From Lingula anatina (Eukaryota; Brachiopoda; Lingulata; Lingulida; Lingulidae), in NCBI RefSeq assembly GCF_001039355.2, contig NW_019775799.1, positions 1-64,000 of the forward strand: DNA of 64,000 nucleotides. The letters run 5' to 3'. The notes beneath the pieces were generated by a model. It did no database searches. It was not told where the DNA came from and saw only the letters and a list, made by a program, of their open reading frames with translations. The translations under genes were made by a program, and so were the position numbers. Below, in pieces: positions 61,301 through 64,000 of the stretch (its first letter is position 1; every line of letters begins with the position of its first letter).

Positions 61301-64000
61301 AAAATTATTCCACCTGCAAAAACTCCCCCATTTCTTCCACACAAGCGTAAGTATAAAATAAAATGTAAAAACAGACAATATATAACGTGTACATAACATG
61401 ATGCCATGTCAAATATACGAATATGGCGTATGGGAAGTGAATCATATTTCAAAATCACACAACTCTGAGCTTGTTCTTCATTTTAATTCTCCTAAGAATA
61501 TCGTTAGATACAGGTATATCTCGATGGTACATTTTACACCCATACCGGTATTTGCTTATATTTCCTATTTCTGATCGAGTCCATACCTTAAATTTGAACC
61601 GTAAACAAAACAGTATAACCCACCCTTTTCCTGGATCAGTAAAGGTCTGGTGCTCAAAACACCTCTTTGCTTTTTATTTTTACTTGAGCTCAGCGTGCAC
61701 TGCTGGCTTGAGTTGAAGTACTCGCATCGATCTTGGCGAGTTTTCATTTTATAGTAAGCAGGTTCATTAGTATCTTTAAAGATAAAGAGAGTGTAGGGCT
61801 CAACTCCGGAGATGGCAGTAGCCATCAGGATGGGCCGGGCTATACTGCTCAGTACTTACCACAGGGTGATGAGATATAATAACTTCGGTACCGTAAGCGG
61901 CCTCGCCGTTATTTTTCACGTGCAGGTGCACTTGTAAAGGTGCCTCAGAGCCCAAAAGGAACACAGATTCGTGGCCAGGTAGAGACACTGAGGACTGCAG
62001 CTGGAGGTCCGTGTGACAGAGGTTATCCGAGCCACACTGGTGCAGGAAATGTAACTGAAATGAACGGATAACGGATAACTAACGGATAACTGAGGAATTT
62101 GTTAGTGTTAATCTGGGGGTGGGAGGTGACTGTCTGCTACACAGAACGCTTCATTGTAGAAGTCGAAATACATGTACATGCACTTATAAGGAAGGGAGAA
62201 AATATTTGGGAACTCTAGCGAAACATTAATATACTTGATACACATACATGTAGATACTGATTTGCACGTTATTATTGACAATCTCTGTAAAAGTTACCCG
62301 AAAAAACAAGTTGTTATTTTTTTTTTTAATTTTTTTTTCGACGTGACACGTGACATGTGTACGCTATAGACACTAGTGTAAACGCTCTGCTGTTTTCTGT
62401 AGATGAAATCTCTCCTTGGACACTGATCGAAATAACAAAGTTACAGGTGGACTATAAAGGTACACTGTATCAGGTAACGCACTTCATTATAGAAAAAACG
62501 CTCATTATAACGCGAAGATTTGGATTTTTTCATTTGAACTATAGGCCTATATCTATACGTACAGAAAGAAACTGTCAAATTTGAGAAGTGCTCAACGTTA
62601 CGCAATCGGAAGCTATAGTTCCTTTGTTACCCGAACAATAGACACAATGGCATCTTATAAAAACAAGTAACAGAAAAAACAAGTTATGCTGCAGACAAAC
62701 ATGAACACCTGCATCTCCGTAATGAGCTCAGATGGCGCTACCAGCTAACTAAACGGGGAGAACAGACCCTATGATTTTAAAAAGTTCATGTTATCGCTCA
62801 AAAGCACTGTTAATTTTAGTTGAACAAACCAATGTGGACGCAAAAACATGGGAGTTATTATAATAGTCAAAAGTCGTGTCATTTGCTCTTCAAACTCACC
62901 TGTTTTTCGGACGTTGTCACCTTGTAAGCGTCTAGCACTGGACAACTGATGCAGCCACTAGCTTTAAGGCTTGTCTCCTCGAGTTCCGCATCCAATACTA
63001 TATTGATAGGGGTCAGTATGTCTTTGACGGAGGTCTTAATGAGAAAAAAAATCGCTATCAGCATCATAGGCGTAGGTCTGTAGCCAGCGATTTCAAATGG
63101 AGGTTCTTTGTCTGAAAACGTGGACCCTTTTACCCCATAAATAGATTCAGCTTGAGAAATGGCATAGAATGTAGGTCACATTTTGATTTAGTGTAGAGAT
63201 ATATAAGCCAAAATTATTTTTCGACCCACCCCCCTTCCCTACGTTCCTGTGGTGTTTAAAATGTAACGAGCCCATTTTATAAAGTATGTAACAATACTTG
63301 AGCACCGTTTCCAGTGGCATTGGGAGAGCGTACTACAATCGGGACATTAGAGAGTTCAGCACCTTCACTATAATTTATGTCAACATCTGCGACAAAGACA
63401 GACAAGGTAAGTTGTTACTCCATGCAGGTATCACGTAAGTGTGCTGTGTTTAAAAGGGCACAAAATGCCAGAACTAGCTCTTTACTTCAATCCACTTTCA
63501 ACTTAGGAGTTTAACGAACCTTGTATCACGTGAGCACTGACGAAGTCGTAATCATACAACAGGCTTATGTTATTGTTTAAATAACCAATTTGATTCATTA
63601 AAATATTTATCAAAAAGGAAAAAAATATCTCTTTAACACAAATCCTGATACAGTATTTAAACTGAAAGTGGACCAGACCTTGATAAAAATGTCAGTTTCA
63701 TTATATTCGGTGACCCCTCTGCGCAGTCGCAGCACCGTCTGCTGTATGGCATTCAGTCCATTGATGGTAAAGGAGGCCCTGTACAGCTGGGGCGTGGGTT
63801 GATAAGTATCCAGGCGGATGGTGTACTTTATGTCTGAAATGGACGGGATATGTTGTCTTAGCTTGGAGTAAAAAATGCCTCTGGGATCAGTGGCGAATAT
63901 CTGGGATATGACAGATAAGGATTCAGTGGCGTATTTCTAAAATATGGCGGGAAGAGAGTTCGTGGCCCAAGTACCTCTCTATTAAAGAGAAAGGGATATT
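56584..64000 (-). CDS. Integrin alpha subunit, 3' half (nine exons), continues past window
   Basis: Heterodimeric cell-adhesion receptor subunit. Minus-strand exons: 63679-63833, 62900-63034, 61860-62054, 60935-61281, 60516-60702, 58451-58723, 57979-58101, 57398-57616, 56584-56814. All are GT-AG and in phase, about 621 codons. Landmarks in order are YTIRLDTYQPTPQ and the DILTPI motif, then HQCGSDNLCHTDLQL (conserved C-GSDN-C of integrin alpha), the calf region (ICDIGNPIPANGDVEL), a 91-codon Thr/Pro/acidic exon, a Cys pair region (SCRVSGECWNYTC), a membrane segment (WVLGVSISVGILLLLILVL) and the hallmark GFFKR (CGFFKRK). The 76-residue tail is acidic and ends VLDTSY. The beta-propeller exons lie beyond the right edge, so the integrin class cannot be assigned. 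No furin-type basic cleavage site is evident in the light-chain region. Confidence 0.95.
58289..58369. repeat. GA/GT low-complexity tract in an integrin intron
   Basis: Mixed (GA)n and (GT)n runs immediately downstream of the donor of the 58451-58723 exon. Confidence 0.9.

Overview
The window is nuclear DNA from an AT-rich, intron-rich animal genome. A mollusc or brachiopod-like lophotrochozoan is my best guess, from the style of the interspersed repeats and a tandem single-exon fucosyltransferase family; this is inference and no species marker was found. The assembly is imperfect. Single Ns at 15025, 21814, 34301 and 39279 sit exactly where sequence is repeated on both sides, so several 'duplications' are probably unmerged contig ends or alleles. 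A 981-base N gap fills 42523-43503.

Region 1 (1-3.9 kb): a minus-strand gene I cannot name. Two adjacent exon junctions fit in phase, and a third, less certain exon lies further on. Its 5' side faces EFTUD2 across a likely bidirectional promoter with a perfect YY1/TISU element.

Region 2 (4.7-19.5 kb, plus): a complete 24-exon EFTUD2/Snu114 gene for the U5 snRNP spliceosomal GTPase. The coding exons sum to 2919 nt (972 codons plus stop). Three of its splice junctions (exon 2 donor, exon 14 donor, exon 23 acceptor) lie inside short local tandem duplications, and exons 18-19 occur twice around an N. The introns also hold a perfect-looking foldback element with 9-bp flanking repeats and a TTAA-flanked MITE.

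Region 3 (20.7-22.4 kb, minus): exons of a LIM-domain gene, one of them duplicated by the assembly. It is followed by repeat-rich sequence with a 5'-truncated LINE tail (25.1-25.9 kb).

Region 4 (27.3-51.9 kb, minus): a tandem array of intronless GT10 alpha-1,3-fucosyltransferase genes. Three are intact (B, D, E), one has a frameshift (A), one is split by two insertions (C), and one is a further-deleted, probably allelic form of C (C'). The array records several mobile-element events, including a Harbinger-like element with a visible empty site.

Region 5 (56.6-64 kb, minus): the 3' half of an integrin alpha gene (nine exons, about 621 codons), from the calf domains through the membrane segment and GFFKR motif to the stop. 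The gene continues beyond the right edge.

The protein-coding loci have unrelated jobs: pre-mRNA splicing, LIM transcription or adaptor function, Golgi glycan fucosylation, and cell adhesion. No RNA genes, CRISPR arrays or viral genes were recognised.
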